From Psychroserpens burtonensis DSM 12212 (lineage in GTDB: Bacteria > Bacteroidota > Bacteroidia > Flavobacteriales > Flavobacteriaceae), in contig NZ_AUDE01000029.1 in assembly GCF_000425305.1 (NCBI RefSeq), positions 1-59,728 on the forward strand: a stretch of DNA of 59,728 bases. The letters run 5' to 3'. Of the stretch, positions 44,854-56,383 are shown in pieces. Position numbers and translations under genes: made by a program. The notes under the pieces are model-generated. The model was not told the origin of the DNA, made no database searches, and saw nothing but the letters and a program-made list of their open reading frames with translations. How positions within the stretch are numbered: the first letter of the stretch is position 1; each line of letters starts with the position of its first letter.

Positions 44854-47800
44854 ATGTTAGCAAATACAGCTGAAAGATTAAATTTCTCTTCCATAGTAAA
44901 CAGAACTGAGTATCCAGATTTCTTGGATATTCAAATTAAATCCTTCCAGGATTTTTTCCAGTTAGAGACAAAATCAGAGCAAAGAGGAAATGAAGGGTTG
45001 TATAATACCTTCATGGAAAACTTTCCAATTACGGATACACGTAATCAATTCGTTCTAGAATTTTTGGATTATTTTATTGATCCACCTAGATATTCAATTG
45101 AAGAATGTATAGAAAGAGGGCTTACATACAGTGTGCCTTTAAAAGCACGTCTAAAGTTGTATTGTACAGATCCTGAGCATGAGGATTTTGAGACAATTGT
45201 TCAAGATGTTTACTTAGGGACTATACCTTATATGACACCAAGTGGTACGTTTTGTATCAACGGTGCAGAGCGCGTGGTTGTTTCTCAATTACATAGGTCT
45301 CCAGGTGTATTCTTTAGTCAATCATTTCACGCAAATGGTACTAAGTTGTACTCTGCTAGAGTTATTCCTTTCAAAGGTTCTTGGATAGAATTTGCTACTG
45401 ATATTAATCAGGTAATGTATGCTTACATTGATAGAAAGAAAAAGTTACCAGTCACAACATTATTTAGAGCTATAGGTTTTGAACGTGATAAAGATATATT
45501 AGAGATTTTTGATCTTGCAGAAGAAGTTAAAGTGTCTAAATCTGGACTAAAAAAAGTTATTGATCGCAAACTAGCCGCTCGTGTATTGAATACATGGCAT
45601 GAAGATTTCGTTGATGAAGATACAGGAGAAGTGGTCTCTATCGAACGTAACGAAATTGTATTAGACCGTGATACCGTTATAGATAAGGATAATATTGAAG
45701 AAATTCTTGAAGCAGGTGTAAAAACAATTTTATTACACAAGGAAACATCTCAACAAGGAGATTATGCTATTATTCATAATACATTACAAAAAGATCCAAC
45801 AAATTCTGAAAAAGAAGCAGTTGAACATATTTATCGTCAACTACGTAATGCTGAGCCGCCAGATGAGGAAACAGCACGTGGTATTATTGACAAATTATTC
45901 TTCTCAGACCAACGTTACTCTTTAGGTGAAGTAGGTCGTTATAGAATGAATAAAAAATTACAGTTAGATATCGGTATGGATAAGCAAGTGCTTACCAAAG
46001 AAGATATCATAACAATTATCAAATATTTAATTGAGTTAATCAATTCTAAAGCAGAGATTGATGACATTGATCACTTATCTAACCGTCGTGTACGTACAGT
46101 TGGTGAGCAATTATCTTCTCAGTTTGGTGTTGGTTTAGCGCGTATGGCTCGAACTATTCGTGAACGTATGAACGTTCGTGATAACGAGGTGTTTACACCA
46201 ATTGATTTAATTAATGCTAAGACATTATCTTCAGTTATTAATTCTTTTTTCGGTACAAACCAATTGTCTCAGTTCATGGATCAAACCAATCCATTGGCAG
46301 AGATTACTCACAAGCGTCGTCTATCGGCTTTAGGACCTGGAGGTTTGTCTAGAGAAAGAGCAGGATTCGAGGTTCGTGATGTTCACTATACGCACTACGG
46401 AAGACTTTGTCCAATTGAAACTCCTGAGGGACCAAACATTGGATTGATATCTTCTCTATCTGTTTATGCTAAAGTTAATTCAATGGGATTCATTGAAACA
46501 CCTTATAGAAAATCGGAAAATGGAGTAGTTGATATTAAGAACGCACCAGTTTATTTAAGTGCAGAAGAAGAGGAAGACATGTTAATCGCTCAGGCGAATA
46601 TTCGTGTTGATGAAAACGGAAAAATTCTTGAAGACAAAATTATTGCGCGTCAGGAAGGTGATTTTCCAGTTATTGATCCGATAAATGTAAACTATACAGA
46701 TGTTGCACCAAACCAGATTGCATCTATCTCGGCGTCGTTGATTCCGTTCTTAGAGCATGATGATGCCAATCGTGCATTGATGGGGTCTAACATGATGCGT
46801 CAAGCGGTACCTTTATTGCGTCCCCAAGCACCTATTGTAGGAACAGGATTAGAGCGTCAAGTCGCTCAAGATTCTAGAGTCTTGATTAATGCTGAAGGTA
46901 ATGGAGTTGTTGAGTATGTCGATGCTAATGAAATTACCATAAAGTACGAGCGTTCTGAAGAAGCTGCAATGGTAAGTTTTGAAAGTGATACGAAAACATA
47001 TCCATTGGTTAAGTTTAGAAAAACTAACCAAGGTACCTCTATTAACTTAAAGCCAATTGTTGAGAAAGGTGATAAGGTTAAAAAAGGTCAAGTATTATGT
47101 CAAGGTTATGCTACTGAAAAAGGAGAATTAGCATTAGGTCGTAACATGAAAGTGGCATTTATGCCTTGGAAGGGTTATAACTTTGAGGATGCAATTGTAA
47201 TTTCAGAAAAAGTAGTTCGTGATGATATATTTACATCTATTCATATTGATGAGTATTCATTGGATGTTAGAGATACTAAATTAGGTAACGAAGAATTAAC
47301 TAACGATATTCCTAACGTTTCAGAAGAGGCTACTAAAGACCTTGATGAAAACGGTATGATTAGAATTGGTGCAGAGATTAAGCCAGGTGACATCCTTATT
47401 GGTAAGATTACACCAAAGGGAGAATCTGATCCTACACCGGAAGAAAAGTTATTACGTGCCATTTTTGGTGATAAAGCCGGTGATGTAAAAGATGCATCTT
47501 TAAAAGCATCTCCTTCATTACATGGGGTTGTTATTGAGAAAAAATTATTTTCAAGAGCAATTAAAGATAAACGTAAGAGAGCAAAAGATAAAGAGGATAT
47601 TGAAGCATTAGAAAATGTCTATTACAAAAAGTTTGATGATTTACAAGTCGTTCTAGTTGAAAAATTATTCGCACTTGTCAATGGTAAAACTGCTCAAGGT
47701 ATTTATAATGACTTAAGTGAAGAAATCATTCCGAAGGGAAAGAAATATACGCTTAAGATGTTAAACTCAGTTGATGACTATGCGCATTTAACTTCGGGAG

Positions 47801-48666
47801 TTTGGACTACAGACAATCACTTAAATTCGTTAGTTGCAGATTTAATTCACAACTATAAGATTAAGGAAAATGATCTTCAAGGATCATTACGACGCGAAAA
47901 GTTTACAATTTCTGTAGGTGATGAGTTACCAGCAGGTATTATCAAATTAGCTAAAGTTTATGTTGCTAAAAAACGTAAATTAAAAGTCGGTGATAAAATG
48001 GCAGGACGTCACGGTAACAAAGGTATTGTTGCTCGTATCGTTCGTCAAGAGGATATGCCATTCTTAGAAGATGGAACACCTGTTGATATTGTATTAAATC
48101 CGTTAGGTGTACCATCTCGTATGAACATCGGTCAGATTTATGAAACTGTTCTTGGTTGGGCTGGACAAAAATTAGGACGTACGTATGCTACTCCAATTTT
48201 TGATGGTGCAACATTAGATCAAATCAACGAGTTTACAGATGAAGCAGGTGTGCCGAGATTTGGTCATACATACTTATATGATGGTGGAACAGGAGATCGT
48301 TTTGATCAACCAGCAACCGTAGGTGTTATTTATATGATTAAGTTAGGTCACATGATTGATGACAAAATGCACGCACGTTCAATTGGACCGTACTCATTAA
48401 TTACGCAACAGCCATTAGGTGGTAAAGCACAATTTGGTGGTCAACGTTTTGGAGAGATGGAAGTTTGGGCACTTGAGGCTTATGGAGCGTCAGCTACATT
48501 GCGTGAGATCTTAACAGTAAAATCTGATGATGTTGTTGGTAGAGCTAAAACTTACGAGGCTATCGTAAAGGGAGAGCCAATGCCAGAACCAGGACTACCT
48601 GAATCTTTCAACGTACTTATGCACGAATTGAAGGGATTAGGATTAGATATTAGATTGGAGGAATAA
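44854..48666 (+). CDS. rpoB: DNA-directed RNA polymerase subunit beta
   Basis: The 1270-residue subunit has the rifampicin-pocket block [29 protein letters not shown] (about 468-496) with the usual susceptible residues, and the C-terminal signatures [16 protein letters not shown] and [24 protein letters not shown]. The length fits Bacteroidota RpoB. Confidence 0.99.
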   Translation: MLANTAERLNFSSIVNRTEYPDFLDIQIKSFQDFFQLETKSEQRGNEGLYNTFMENFPITDTRNQFVLEFLDYFIDPPRYSIEECIERGLTYSVPLKARLKLYCTDPEHEDFETIVQDVYLGTIPYMTPSGTFCINGAERVVVSQLHRSPGVFFSQSFHANGTKLYSARVIPFKGSWIEFATDINQVMYAYIDRKKKLPVTTLFRAIGFERDKDILEIFDLAEEVKVSKSGLKKVIDRKLAARVLNTWHEDFVDEDTGEVVSIERNEIVLDRDTVIDKDNIEEILEAGVKTILLHKETSQQGDYAIIHNTLQKDPTNSEKEAVEHIYRQLRNAEPPDEETARGIIDKLFFSDQRYSLGEVGRYRMNKKLQLDIGMDKQVLTKEDIITIIKYLIELINSKAEIDDIDHLSNRRVRTVGEQLSSQFGVGLARMARTIRERMNVRDNEVFTPIDLINAKTLSSVINSFFGTNQLSQFMDQTNPLAEITHKRRLSALGPGGLSRERAGFEVRDVHYTHYGRLCPIETPEGPNIGLISSLSVYAKVNSMGFIETPYRKSENGVVDIKNAPVYLSAEEEEDMLIAQANIRVDENGKILEDKIIARQEGDFPVIDPINVNYTDVAPNQIASISASLIPFLEHDDANRALMGSNMMRQAVPLLRPQAPIVGTGLERQVAQDSRVLINAEGNGVVEYVDANEITIKYERSEEAAMVSFESDTKTYPLVKFRKTNQGTSINLKPIVEKGDKVKKGQVLCQGYATEKGELALGRNMKVAFMPWKGYNFEDAIVISEKVVRDDIFTSIHIDEYSLDVRDTKLGNEELTNDIPNVSEEATKDLDENGMIRIGAEIKPGDILIGKITPKGESDPTPEEKLLRAIFGDKAGDVKDASLKASPSLHGVVIEKKLFSRAIKDKRKRAKDKEDIEALENVYYKKFDDLQVVLVEKLFALVNGKTAQGIYNDLSEEIIPKGKKYTLKMLNSVDDYAHLTSGVWTTDNHLNSLVADLIHNYKIKENDLQGSLRREKFTISVGDELPAGIIKLAKVYVAKKRKLKVGDKMAGRHGNKGIVARIVRQEDMPFLEDGTPVDIVLNPLGVPSRMNIGQIYETVLGWAGQKLGRTYATPIFDGATLDQINEFTDEAGVPRFGHTYLYDGGTGDRFDQPATVGVIYMIKLGHMIDDKMHARSIGPYSLITQQPLGGKAQFGGQRFGEMEVWALEAYGASATLREILTVKSDDVVGRAKTYEAIVKGEPMPEPGLPESFNVLMHELKGLGLDIRLEE

Positions 48667-48685
48667 TTTCGAAGAAAATGTTCGA

Positions 48686-48721
48686 TTTACGTTGAACAGT
48701 TATCGAATTGTTCAACGTAAA
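48686..48721 (+). other. Strong hairpin between rpoB and rpoC
   Basis: TTTACGTTGAACA (48686-48698) and TGTTCAACGTAAA (48709-48721) form 13 perfect base pairs with a 10-base loop. No T run follows on the plus strand, so it is not a simple terminator. An RNA processing site or stability element is more likely. Confidence 0.7.
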
Positions 48722-48766
48722 AAACCAATTAAAAAATAAATTAAATAATTGTTAGTACCATAAAAA

Positions 48767-51700
48767 ATGGCAAGAAGACAAGATAAGAATACAATTCAGA
48801 AATTTAGCAAAATTTCTATTGGTTTAGCATCTCCAGAGTCTGTTTTAGGAGCATCTCGTGGTGAAGTTTTAAAACCAGAAACTATTAATTATCGAACACA
48901 TAAACCAGAACGTGATGGTTTATTCTGTGAGCGTATTTTTGGCCCTGTAAAGGATTTTGAATGTGCTTGTGGTAAATATAAAAGAATACGTTATAAAGGT
49001 ATTGTTTGTGACCGTTGTGGTGTTGAAGTAACAGAGAAGAAAGTACGTCGTGATAGAGTAGGACACATCAACCTTGTTGTGCCAGTTGCTCATATCTGGT
49101 ACTTCCGTTCGTTACCAAATAAAATTGGTTACTTACTTGGTCTACCATCTAAGCGTTTAGATATGATTATCTATTACGAACGTTATGTGGTTATTCAACC
49201 AGGTGAAGCCAAAAATGTTGAGGGAGAGCCTTTACAAAAGCTAGATTTCCTTACAGAAGAAGAGTATCTAAACATAATGGAAGGTATTCCTCAGGAAAAC
49301 AGACATTTAGATGATAAAGATCCTAGTAAGTTTATTGCAAAAATGGGAGCTGAGTGTTTAATCGATTTATTATCAAGAATCGACTTAAATGAATTATCAT
49401 TTGAATTACGTCACAAAGCAAATACAGAAACTTCTAAACAACGTAAGACTGAAGCGTTAAAGCGTTTACAAGTTGTTGAAGCATTTAGAGATTCTAATAA
49501 AAATAGAGAGAATAGACCAGAGTGGATGATCATGAAGGCTATTCCAATTATCCCACCAGAATTAAGACCTTTAGTGCCTTTAGATGGTGGACGTTTTGCA
49601 ACTTCAGATTTAAATGATCTTTATCGTCGTGTTATTATTCGTAATAACCGTTTAAAGCGTTTGGTTGAAATCAAGGCTCCAGAAGTTATCTTACGTAACG
49701 AGAAACGTATGTTACAAGAATCTGTAGATTCATTATTTGATAACACACGTAAAGCTTCTGCAGTTAAAACAGATTCTAACAGGCCATTAAAATCATTATC
49801 AGATTCACTTAAAGGTAAGCAAGGACGTTTTCGTCAAAACTTACTAGGTAAGCGTGTTGATTATTCTGCGCGTTCTGTAATTGTTGTTGGACCAGAATTA
49901 AAATTATTTGAATGTGGTTTGCCAAAAGATATGGCAGCAGAACTTTACAAACCGTTCGTCATTAGAAAACTAATAGAAAGAGGTATTGTAAAAACTGTAA
50001 AATCTGCAAAGAAAATTATAGATAGAAAAGAGCCTGTTGTTTGGGATATTTTAGAGAATGTCCTTAAAGGGCATCCAGTATTACTAAACCGTGCACCTAC
50101 ATTACACAGACTTGGTATTCAAGCATTCCAACCAAAATTAATTGAGGGGAAAGCAATTCAGTTACACCCATTAGTGTGTACTGCATTTAATGCCGATTTT
50201 GATGGTGACCAGATGGCGGTTCACTTGCCATTGGGACCTGAAGCTATTTTGGAGTGTCAATTATTAATGTTGGCATCTCATAATATTTTAAATCCAGCAA
50301 ATGGTTCTCCTGTAACTGTACCATCACAGGATATGGTACTTGGTCTTTATTATATGACTAAGCACAGAATATCCACAGATGATTATAAAGTGATAGGTGA
50401 AGGCTTAACATTCTATTCTCCAAAGGAAGTAATTATTGCTTACAACGAGAAGAAAGTAGAATTGAATGCAGGTATTAAAGTAAGAACTCAAGATTTTAAT
50501 GAAGTAGGAGAGTTAACTTCTCAAATTATAGAAACAACTGTAGGTCGTGTACTTTTTAATGAAAAAGTTCCAGCTGCAGCAGGTTACATTAATGAGGTAT
50601 TAACTAAGAAATCATTAAGAGAAATTATTCATGGTATTCTTAAAAAGACAAGTGTACCCGAAACAGCTGCGTTCTTAGATGAAATTAAGACTCAAGGTTA
50701 TAAGTTTGCATTCCAAGGTGGTTTATCATTTAGTTTAGGTGATATTATTATTCCTTCGGAAAAGCAAGGTATGATTGACAAGGCTAACACTTTAGTTGAT
50801 GGTATTAAGAGTAACTATAACATGGGTTTAATTACTAATAACGAACGTTATAACCAAGTTATTGATATCTGGACATCAACAAATGCTGAATTGACTGAAT
50901 TGTCTATGAAGCGTATTCGTGAAGATCAACAAGGTTTCAACTCGGTGTTTATGATGCTTGATTCTGGAGCTCGTGGATCTAAGGAACAAATACGTCAGTT
51001 AACCGGTATGCGTGGATTAATGGCTAAACCTAAGAAGTCTAACGCAGGTGGTGGTGAAATTATTGAAAATCCAATTCTTTCTAACTTTAAGGAAGGTCTT
51101 TCAATTTTGGATTACTTTATCTCTACTCACGGTGCACGTAAAGGTCTTGCCGATACAGCACTTAAAACTGCCGATGCGGGTTACTTAACACGTCGTTTAG
51201 TTGATGTATCTCAAGATGTTATCATCTATACTGAAGATTGTGGAACATTAAGAGGTATTGAAGTTAAGCCATTAAAGAAGAATGAAGAAGTAATAGAAAC
51301 TCTTGAGGCTAGAATTGTAGGGCGTACTTCATTAAATGATGTATTTGATCCAATTACTGAAGAGTTATTAGTTGAAGCAGGTGGTCATATTCATGACGAT
51401 ATAGCTAAACGTATTCAAGCATCTCCTTTGGATGCAGTAGAAGTACGTTCAGCATTAACTTGTGAGGCTAAAAAAGGTATTTGTTCAAAATGTTACGGTC
51501 GTAATTTAGCGACAGGTAAAATGGTACAAAGGGGAGAAGCTGTTGGAGTAGTTGCTGCACAATCAATTGGTGAACCTGGTACACAGCTTACACTTCGTAC
51601 ATTCCACGTAGGTGGTGTTGCGGGTAACATTTCCGAAGAAAATAAATTAACAATTAAGTTTGATGGTATCGCAGAGATCGACGAACTTAAAACTGTTAAG

Positions 51701-53068
51701 AGTACTGATAAAGAAGGGAAAGATATAAATGTTGTGATATCTAGAACTTCAGAATTAAGATTAGTAGATGCTAAAACAGGAATCACATTAAGTACAAACA
51801 ATATCCCTTACGGATCTTTCATCTATGTTAAACCAGGTGATAAAGTGAAAGCAGGTGCTGTAATTTGCGAATGGGATCCATATAACGGTGTGATTATTTC
51901 AGAATTTGCTGGTAAAGTAAGGTATGAAAATATCGAGCAGGGTATTACTTACCAAGTAGAAATTGATGAACAGACTGGATTCCAGGAGAAAGTAATTTCA
52001 GAGTCTAGAAACAAGAAATTGATTCCTACGCTTATTGTTGAGGATGGTAAAGGCGAAGCAATTCGTTCGTACAACTTACCAGTAGGTGCACACATCATGA
52101 TTGATGATGGAGAGAAAATTAAGATTGGTAAAGTCTTAGTTAAGATTCCTCGTAAGTCGTCTAAAGCTGGTGATATTACAGGTGGTTTACCTCGTGTAAC
52201 AGAATTATTTGAAGCACGTAACCCTTCTAATCCTGCTGTAGTAAGTGCGATTGACGGTGTTGTGTCCTTCGGAAAAATTAAAAGAGGTAACCGTGAGATT
52301 ATAATTGAGTCTAAACTTGGTGAGGTTAAGAAATACTTAGTAAAATTATCTAATCAAATTCTTGTTCAAGAAAATGATTACGTAAAAGCTTGTATGCCTT
52401 TATCTGATGGTTCTATTACTCCTAATGATATTTTAAATATCAAAGGCCCAGCTGCAGTGCAACAATATTTAGTAAATGAAGTACAAGAAGTATATCGTTT
52501 ACAAGGTGTGAAAATTAATGATAAGCATTTTGAGGTTGTTGTAAGACAGATGATGCGTAAAGTAAGAATCATTGATTCTGGTGATACCATTTTCTTAGAA
52601 GATCAATTGGTTCACAAAGCAGATTTCATTGAAGAAAATGATAAAATTTTCGGATTGAAAGTTGTTGAAGAAGTTGGAGACTCTCAGACTTTAAAATTGG
52701 GTCAAGTATTAACTTCAAGAGAGTTAAGAGACGAAAACTCAATACTTCGTAGAGAGGATAAAGCATTGGTGACTGCTCGTGAAGCGCAACCAGCAACTGC
52801 AACTCCAATTTTACAAGGTATTACAAGAGCATCGTTACAGACCAAATCATTTATATCTGCAGCATCGTTCCAAGAGACTACAAAAGTTCTCAACGAAGCC
52901 GCTGTAAATGGTAAGATTGATGATCTTGAAGGATTGAAAGAAAATGTAATCGTTGGTCATAGAATTCCAGCAGGAACAGGTGTTAGAAAGTTTGATAACA
53001 TCATAGTAGGTTCTAAAGCAGAATTCAATGAAATGATGAAAGCAAAAGAAGAGATGAATTATAATTAA
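48767..53068 (+). CDS. rpoC: DNA-directed RNA polymerase subunit beta'
   Basis: The 1433-residue subunit has the N-terminal zinc site ([22 protein letters not shown]), the active-site [14 protein letters not shown] (about residue 475) holding catalytic magnesium, the second zinc site ([19 protein letters not shown]), the trigger loop region and C-terminal parts. The length is typical of Bacteroidota. Confidence 0.99.
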   Translation: MARRQDKNTIQKFSKISIGLASPESVLGASRGEVLKPETINYRTHKPERDGLFCERIFGPVKDFECACGKYKRIRYKGIVCDRCGVEVTEKKVRRDRVGHINLVVPVAHIWYFRSLPNKIGYLLGLPSKRLDMIIYYERYVVIQPGEAKNVEGEPLQKLDFLTEEEYLNIMEGIPQENRHLDDKDPSKFIAKMGAECLIDLLSRIDLNELSFELRHKANTETSKQRKTEALKRLQVVEAFRDSNKNRENRPEWMIMKAIPIIPPELRPLVPLDGGRFATSDLNDLYRRVIIRNNRLKRLVEIKAPEVILRNEKRMLQESVDSLFDNTRKASAVKTDSNRPLKSLSDSLKGKQGRFRQNLLGKRVDYSARSVIVVGPELKLFECGLPKDMAAELYKPFVIRKLIERGIVKTVKSAKKIIDRKEPVVWDILENVLKGHPVLLNRAPTLHRLGIQAFQPKLIEGKAIQLHPLVCTAFNADFDGDQMAVHLPLGPEAILECQLLMLASHNILNPANGSPVTVPSQDMVLGLYYMTKHRISTDDYKVIGEGLTFYSPKEVIIAYNEKKVELNAGIKVRTQDFNEVGELTSQIIETTVGRVLFNEKVPAAAGYINEVLTKKSLREIIHGILKKTSVPETAAFLDEIKTQGYKFAFQGGLSFSLGDIIIPSEKQGMIDKANTLVDGIKSNYNMGLITNNERYNQVIDIWTSTNAELTELSMKRIREDQQGFNSVFMMLDSGARGSKEQIRQLTGMRGLMAKPKKSNAGGGEIIENPILSNFKEGLSILDYFISTHGARKGLADTALKTADAGYLTRRLVDVSQDVIIYTEDCGTLRGIEVKPLKKNEEVIETLEARIVGRTSLNDVFDPITEELLVEAGGHIHDDIAKRIQASPLDAVEVRSALTCEAKKGICSKCYGRNLATGKMVQRGEAVGVVAAQSIGEPGTQLTLRTFHVGGVAGNISEENKLTIKFDGIAEIDELKTVKSTDKEGKDINVVISRTSELRLVDAKTGITLSTNNIPYGSFIYVKPGDKVKAGAVICEWDPYNGVIISEFAGKVRYENIEQGITYQVEIDEQTGFQEKVISESRNKKLIPTLIVEDGKGEAIRSYNLPVGAHIMIDDGEKIKIGKVLVKIPRKSSKAGDITGGLPRVTELFEARNPSNPAVVSAIDGVVSFGKIKRGNREIIIESKLGEVKKYLVKLSNQILVQENDYVKACMPLSDGSITPNDILNIKGPAAVQQYLVNEVQEVYRLQGVKINDKHFEVVVRQMMRKVRIIDSGDTIFLEDQLVHKADFIEENDKIFGLKVVEEVGDSQTLKLGQVLTSRELRDENSILRREDKALVTAREAQPATATPILQGITRASLQTKSFISAASFQETTKVLNEAAVNGKIDDLEGLKENVIVGHRIPAGTGVRKFDNIIVGSKAEFNEMMKAKEEMNYN

Positions 53069-53190
53069 ATGAGCATTGGATGTCATAAGCCGAAGGTGAA
53101 CTGAAATACAATAGACGTATTTATCCCAACGAATGTTGGGATCTCGTTAGAGAATTAGAAATTTATTTGGTAAATCTCTTTAAATAAAAT

Positions 53191-53228
53191 AAAAGCCTTC
53201 TTGTAATTACTACTAGAGGGCTTTTTTT
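53191..53228 (+). terminator. Intrinsic terminator after rpoC
   Basis: AAAAGCCTTCT pairs with AGAGGGCTTTT (one wobble) and the stem ends in a run of seven T. It closes the large tuf-rpoC cluster. Another hairpin, ATCCCAAC/GTTGGGAT, lies upstream at 53123-53142. Confidence 0.8.
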
Positions 53229-53363
53229 AATAAAATGGTTCATATTTCCTTTTTCTACGGAAATATCTAATAAAGAATTTCCTGCAAAGCTTTAAAAATC
53301 TTGTAGGTATTTAAAATGTATAATAAGACTTCCAATCAAGTTGGAAGCGTAAATAACTTTACG

Positions 53364-53678
53364 ATGGCAGAAGAAAATAAAAATAAGAAACCAGGAATAA
53401 ATATCGAGCTAGATGAAAAAATAGCAGAAGGCATGTATTCCAATCTAGCTATAATAAATCATTCAGTTTCGGAGTTTGTAGTTGATTTTGTGAGCATTAT
53501 GCCAGGAACTCCAAAAAGCAAAGTGAAGTCAAGAATCATCTTGACACCACAACATGCTAAACGGTTATTAAAAGCATTAGGTGATAATGTTAATCGATTT
53601 GAAAAGGCACACGGTGAAATTAAAGACTACGAGCAACCACCAATTCCATTAAATTTTGGACCAACAGGTCAAGCTTAA
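53364..53678 (+). CDS. DUF3467 protein
   Basis: The 104-residue protein matches DUF3467: INIELDEKIAEGMYSNLAIINHSVSEFVVDFVSIMPGTPKSKVKSRIILTPQHAKRLLKAL. The fold and role are unknown; members are widespread in bacteria. The ATG at 53364 is chosen, since an in-frame ATG at 53316 gives a non-conserved extension. It follows rpoC in many Bacteroidota and has its own terminator. Confidence 0.9.
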   Translation: MAEENKNKKPGINIELDEKIAEGMYSNLAIINHSVSEFVVDFVSIMPGTPKSKVKSRIILTPQHAKRLLKALGDNVNRFEKAHGEIKDYEQPPIPLNFGPTGQA

Positions 53679-53682
53679 ATAA

Positions 53683-53714
53683 AAATCCCTTTGAAGAATT
53701 CAAGGGGATTTTTA
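53683..53714 (+). terminator. Intrinsic terminator after the DUF3467 gene
   Basis: AAATCCCTTTGAA pairs with TTCAAGGGGATTT (one wobble) across a short loop, followed by TTTATTTA. Confidence 0.85.
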
Positions 53715-53933
53715 TTTATGTTTTATCATATAGTATTTTTGCAAGACATCAAATTCATGTTTTTTTTAAATTTGGTATTATAAATACATCTTTAAGACAA
53801 AATGAAAATTGTTGAGTACGAATTACTGTACCACCTGGTCAATCGCTCTTAAAAAGACTTTGTTTTAATTTATTCAAAAATATCAATAGTACATTGTAAA
53901 TATAAATTTACTATTTCAATTGAAATATGCTAT

Positions 53934-54161
53934 TTAAGCAACTTCTTTATTGATGTGAAATTGTAATGCACCAGAAGGACATTTTTTCACTTGTTCGATG
54001 ATTTTCTTTGTTGAAGCACCTTCTAAATCTATCCATGGTATAACAGTTTGACGAAATACATTGGAAAGTTCTTTAGCACAACGCTCAGCGTTTATGCATT
54101 CACAAGGGTTGTAGGTAACAGTAATATCATTATTACTGAAAACATTGGGAGTAGTTTTCAT
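53934..54161 (-). CDS. YjdI-like (4Fe-4S) mono-cluster protein
   Basis: The 75-residue protein has cysteines at 20, 22, 28 and 61 in the pattern CxCxxxxxC...CPSGAL, as in the divergent 4Fe-4S mono-cluster domain (PF06902) of YjdI. The cluster role is unknown. It lies 140 bases downstream of prfC on the same strand. Confidence 0.85.
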   Translation of the reverse strand: MKTTPNVFSNNDITVTYNPCECINAERCAKELSNVFRQTVIPWIDLEGASTKKIIEQVKKCPSGALQFHINKEVA

Positions 54162-54301
54162 AAGTAGATCAATTTTGGGGTTTAATCTTTTTTCATTTAT
54201 AAAGTAAAAGCGCTAATAAAACTCTTTAAACGTTTAAATGTATGAAAACATCGATTAAAAACAAATTTTATCATGATTATTAGATGAACGGTATTATATT
54301 A

Positions 54302-55891
54302 TTAATCAAATTCTGATGTAGAATGGAATTTTATATTCTTATACTTCTGTTGCGTCATTTGCAATGAAAATGGCGAATCTGCTAAAAAAACAAGTTGTCC
54401 TCGTTTATCTTTGGCTAAAAAACGTTGCTTAACTCTCAAGAACTCATTGTATTCTTCACTCTTTTTGTCATCGGTTTCAATCCAACTAGCTTTGTAAACA
54501 TTAAGGTTCTCATAAATGCACTTTGCACCATATTCATGTTCTAAACGGTATTGAATTACTTCATACTGTAGCGCTCCAACGGTTCCAATAACCTTTCTTC
54601 CATTAAGTTCTAATGTAAATAATTGAGCAACACCTTCGTCCATTAATTGATCGATACCTTTATTTAATTGTTTAGATTTTAATGGATCTGCATTATTGAT
54701 GTATCTAAAATGTTCTGGGGAAAAACTAGGAACTCCTTTATAGTTTAGAATTTCACCTTCAGTAAGTGTGTCTCCAATTTTAAAGTTTCCGGTGTCTTGC
54801 AATCCTACAATATCTCCTGGATATGAGATGTCCACAATTTCTTTCTTTTCTGCAAAAAAAGCATTCGGACTTGAGAATTTTAGTTTTTTATTGTGCCTAA
54901 CATGCAGATACTGCGTGTTTCTTTTAAATTCTCCAGAGACTACTTTTATAAAGGCTAACCTGTTTCTGTGATTAGGATCCATATTAGCATGAATTTTAAA
55001 TACAAATCCAGTAAATTTATCTTCATCTGGTCTTACTAAACGTTGTTCACTATTTTTTGGTCTTGGTTTAGGAGCTATCTCAACAAAACAGTCTAATAAT
55101 TCGCGTACGCCAAAATTATTTAAAGCAGATCCAAAAAATACAGGTTGTAATTCACCATTCAAGTACTCCTCTTTATTAAATTGAGGATAAATACCATCAA
55201 CCAATTCTATTTCATCTCTTAGCGTTTGTGCGGCTTTCTCACCAATTAATTTATCAAGTTCAGGGGATGTTAAATCATTGATTTCGATGGTTTCTTCAAT
55301 ATCTTTTCTGCTATCTCCACTAAATAGGTTGAGATTCTTTTCCCAGATATTATAAATTCCTTTAAAGTCATAACCCATGCCAATAGGAAAACTTAGGGGA
55401 ACAACACGTAAACCTAGTTTTTGTTCAATTTCATCTAGTAGGTCAAAGGCATCTTTACCTTCACGGTCCATTTTATTAATGAAAACAATCATTGGGATGT
55501 TTCGCATTCTACAAACTTCAACAAGTTTTTCGGTCTGTTCCTCAACACCTTTAGCCACATCGATAACTACAATTACACTATCAACAGCGGTAAGTGTTCT
55601 AAACGTATCCTCAGCAAAATCCTTGTGACCAGGAGTATCAAGAATATTAATTTTTATGCCATTATATTCAAATGCTAACACAGATGTTGCTACAGAGATT
55701 CCACGCTGACGTTCAATTTCCATAAAATCACTCGTTGCACCTTTCTTTATTTTGTTGCTTTTTACAGCACCAGCTTCTTGAATTGCACCGCCAAAAAGTA
55801 GCAGTTTTTCAGTCAAGGTGGTCTTTCCAGCATCGGGGTGAGAGATAATTCCGAAGGTGCGGCGCCTGTTGATTTCTTTAATAAAATTCAT
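54302..55891 (-). CDS. prfC: Peptide chain release factor 3
   Basis: RF3 is a GTPase that removes RF1 and RF2 from the ribosome after termination. The 529-residue protein has [15 protein letters not shown] (17-31), the switch [29 protein letters not shown], and the RF3-specific C-terminus ([21 protein letters not shown]). The length is normal. Confidence 0.97.
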   Translation of the reverse strand: MNFIKEINRRRTFGIISHPDAGKTTLTEKLLLFGGAIQEAGAVKSNKIKKGATSDFMEIERQRGISVATSVLAFEYNGIKINILDTPGHKDFAEDTFRTLTAVDSVIVVIDVAKGVEEQTEKLVEVCRMRNIPMIVFINKMDREGKDAFDLLDEIEQKLGLRVVPLSFPIGMGYDFKGIYNIWEKNLNLFSGDSRKDIEETIEINDLTSPELDKLIGEKAAQTLRDEIELVDGIYPQFNKEEYLNGELQPVFFGSALNNFGVRELLDCFVEIAPKPRPKNSEQRLVRPDEDKFTGFVFKIHANMDPNHRNRLAFIKVVSGEFKRNTQYLHVRHNKKLKFSSPNAFFAEKKEIVDISYPGDIVGLQDTGNFKIGDTLTEGEILNYKGVPSFSPEHFRYINNADPLKSKQLNKGIDQLMDEGVAQLFTLELNGRKVIGTVGALQYEVIQYRLEHEYGAKCIYENLNVYKASWIETDDKKSEEYNEFLRVKQRFLAKDKRGQLVFLADSPFSLQMTQQKYKNIKFHSTSEFD

Positions 55892-56383
55892 AATCTGTTT
55901 TCGTGATTACAAATATAATTTTTATTAATCCATTTATAATTAAAACCCAATATATAATTATTACGTTTATCGAATTGTATGTGACGTTTGCGTAAGACAA
56001 ATGTCTCACGTTATATGGTGTAAGTTTTTTATTACCGTATGTTTGTTATAACCAGAATCTTACATAATTTATTTCATATAAAACTCTTTCAATTTAAAAT
56101 AATAGTGTAAATTCGTGTTTAATCGATTAAACTACGCGTTTAATCGATTAAAAATATGTTAATAAGATTTGATACTTTTAATTAATAAGTATTATTTTTG
56201 AACTAAGATTAATAGCAATATTTGTGATTGACCCAATTCATAGCCCACACCTGCACTCTGATTTTCTAGATTAGAGTTTTTGTTGTTCTAAAGGTTTTTT
56301 TTGGTAGAATTTATCACGTTGTGTGTTATTGATTTATGTTGATAATAATTAAGACGATATAAATAATTTTACCTTAATATAAT
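55892..56383. promoter_or_regulatory. Intergenic region with two phased LacI-type palindromes
   Basis: This 492-base gap lies between divergent prfC and the secreted repeat protein. It contains GTTTAATCGATTAAAC (56117-56132, a perfect palindrome) and a second TTTAATCGATTAAA (56139-56152), with centres 21 bases apart. AATCGATT-centred palindromes are typical LacI-family operators. No gene or other clear signal is present. Confidence 0.6.

Noticed and set aside
46249-46350. Rifampicin-resistance change in rpoB
   Set aside because: The pocket block carries the usual susceptible residues (D, H and S at the classic sites), so no resistance change is visible.
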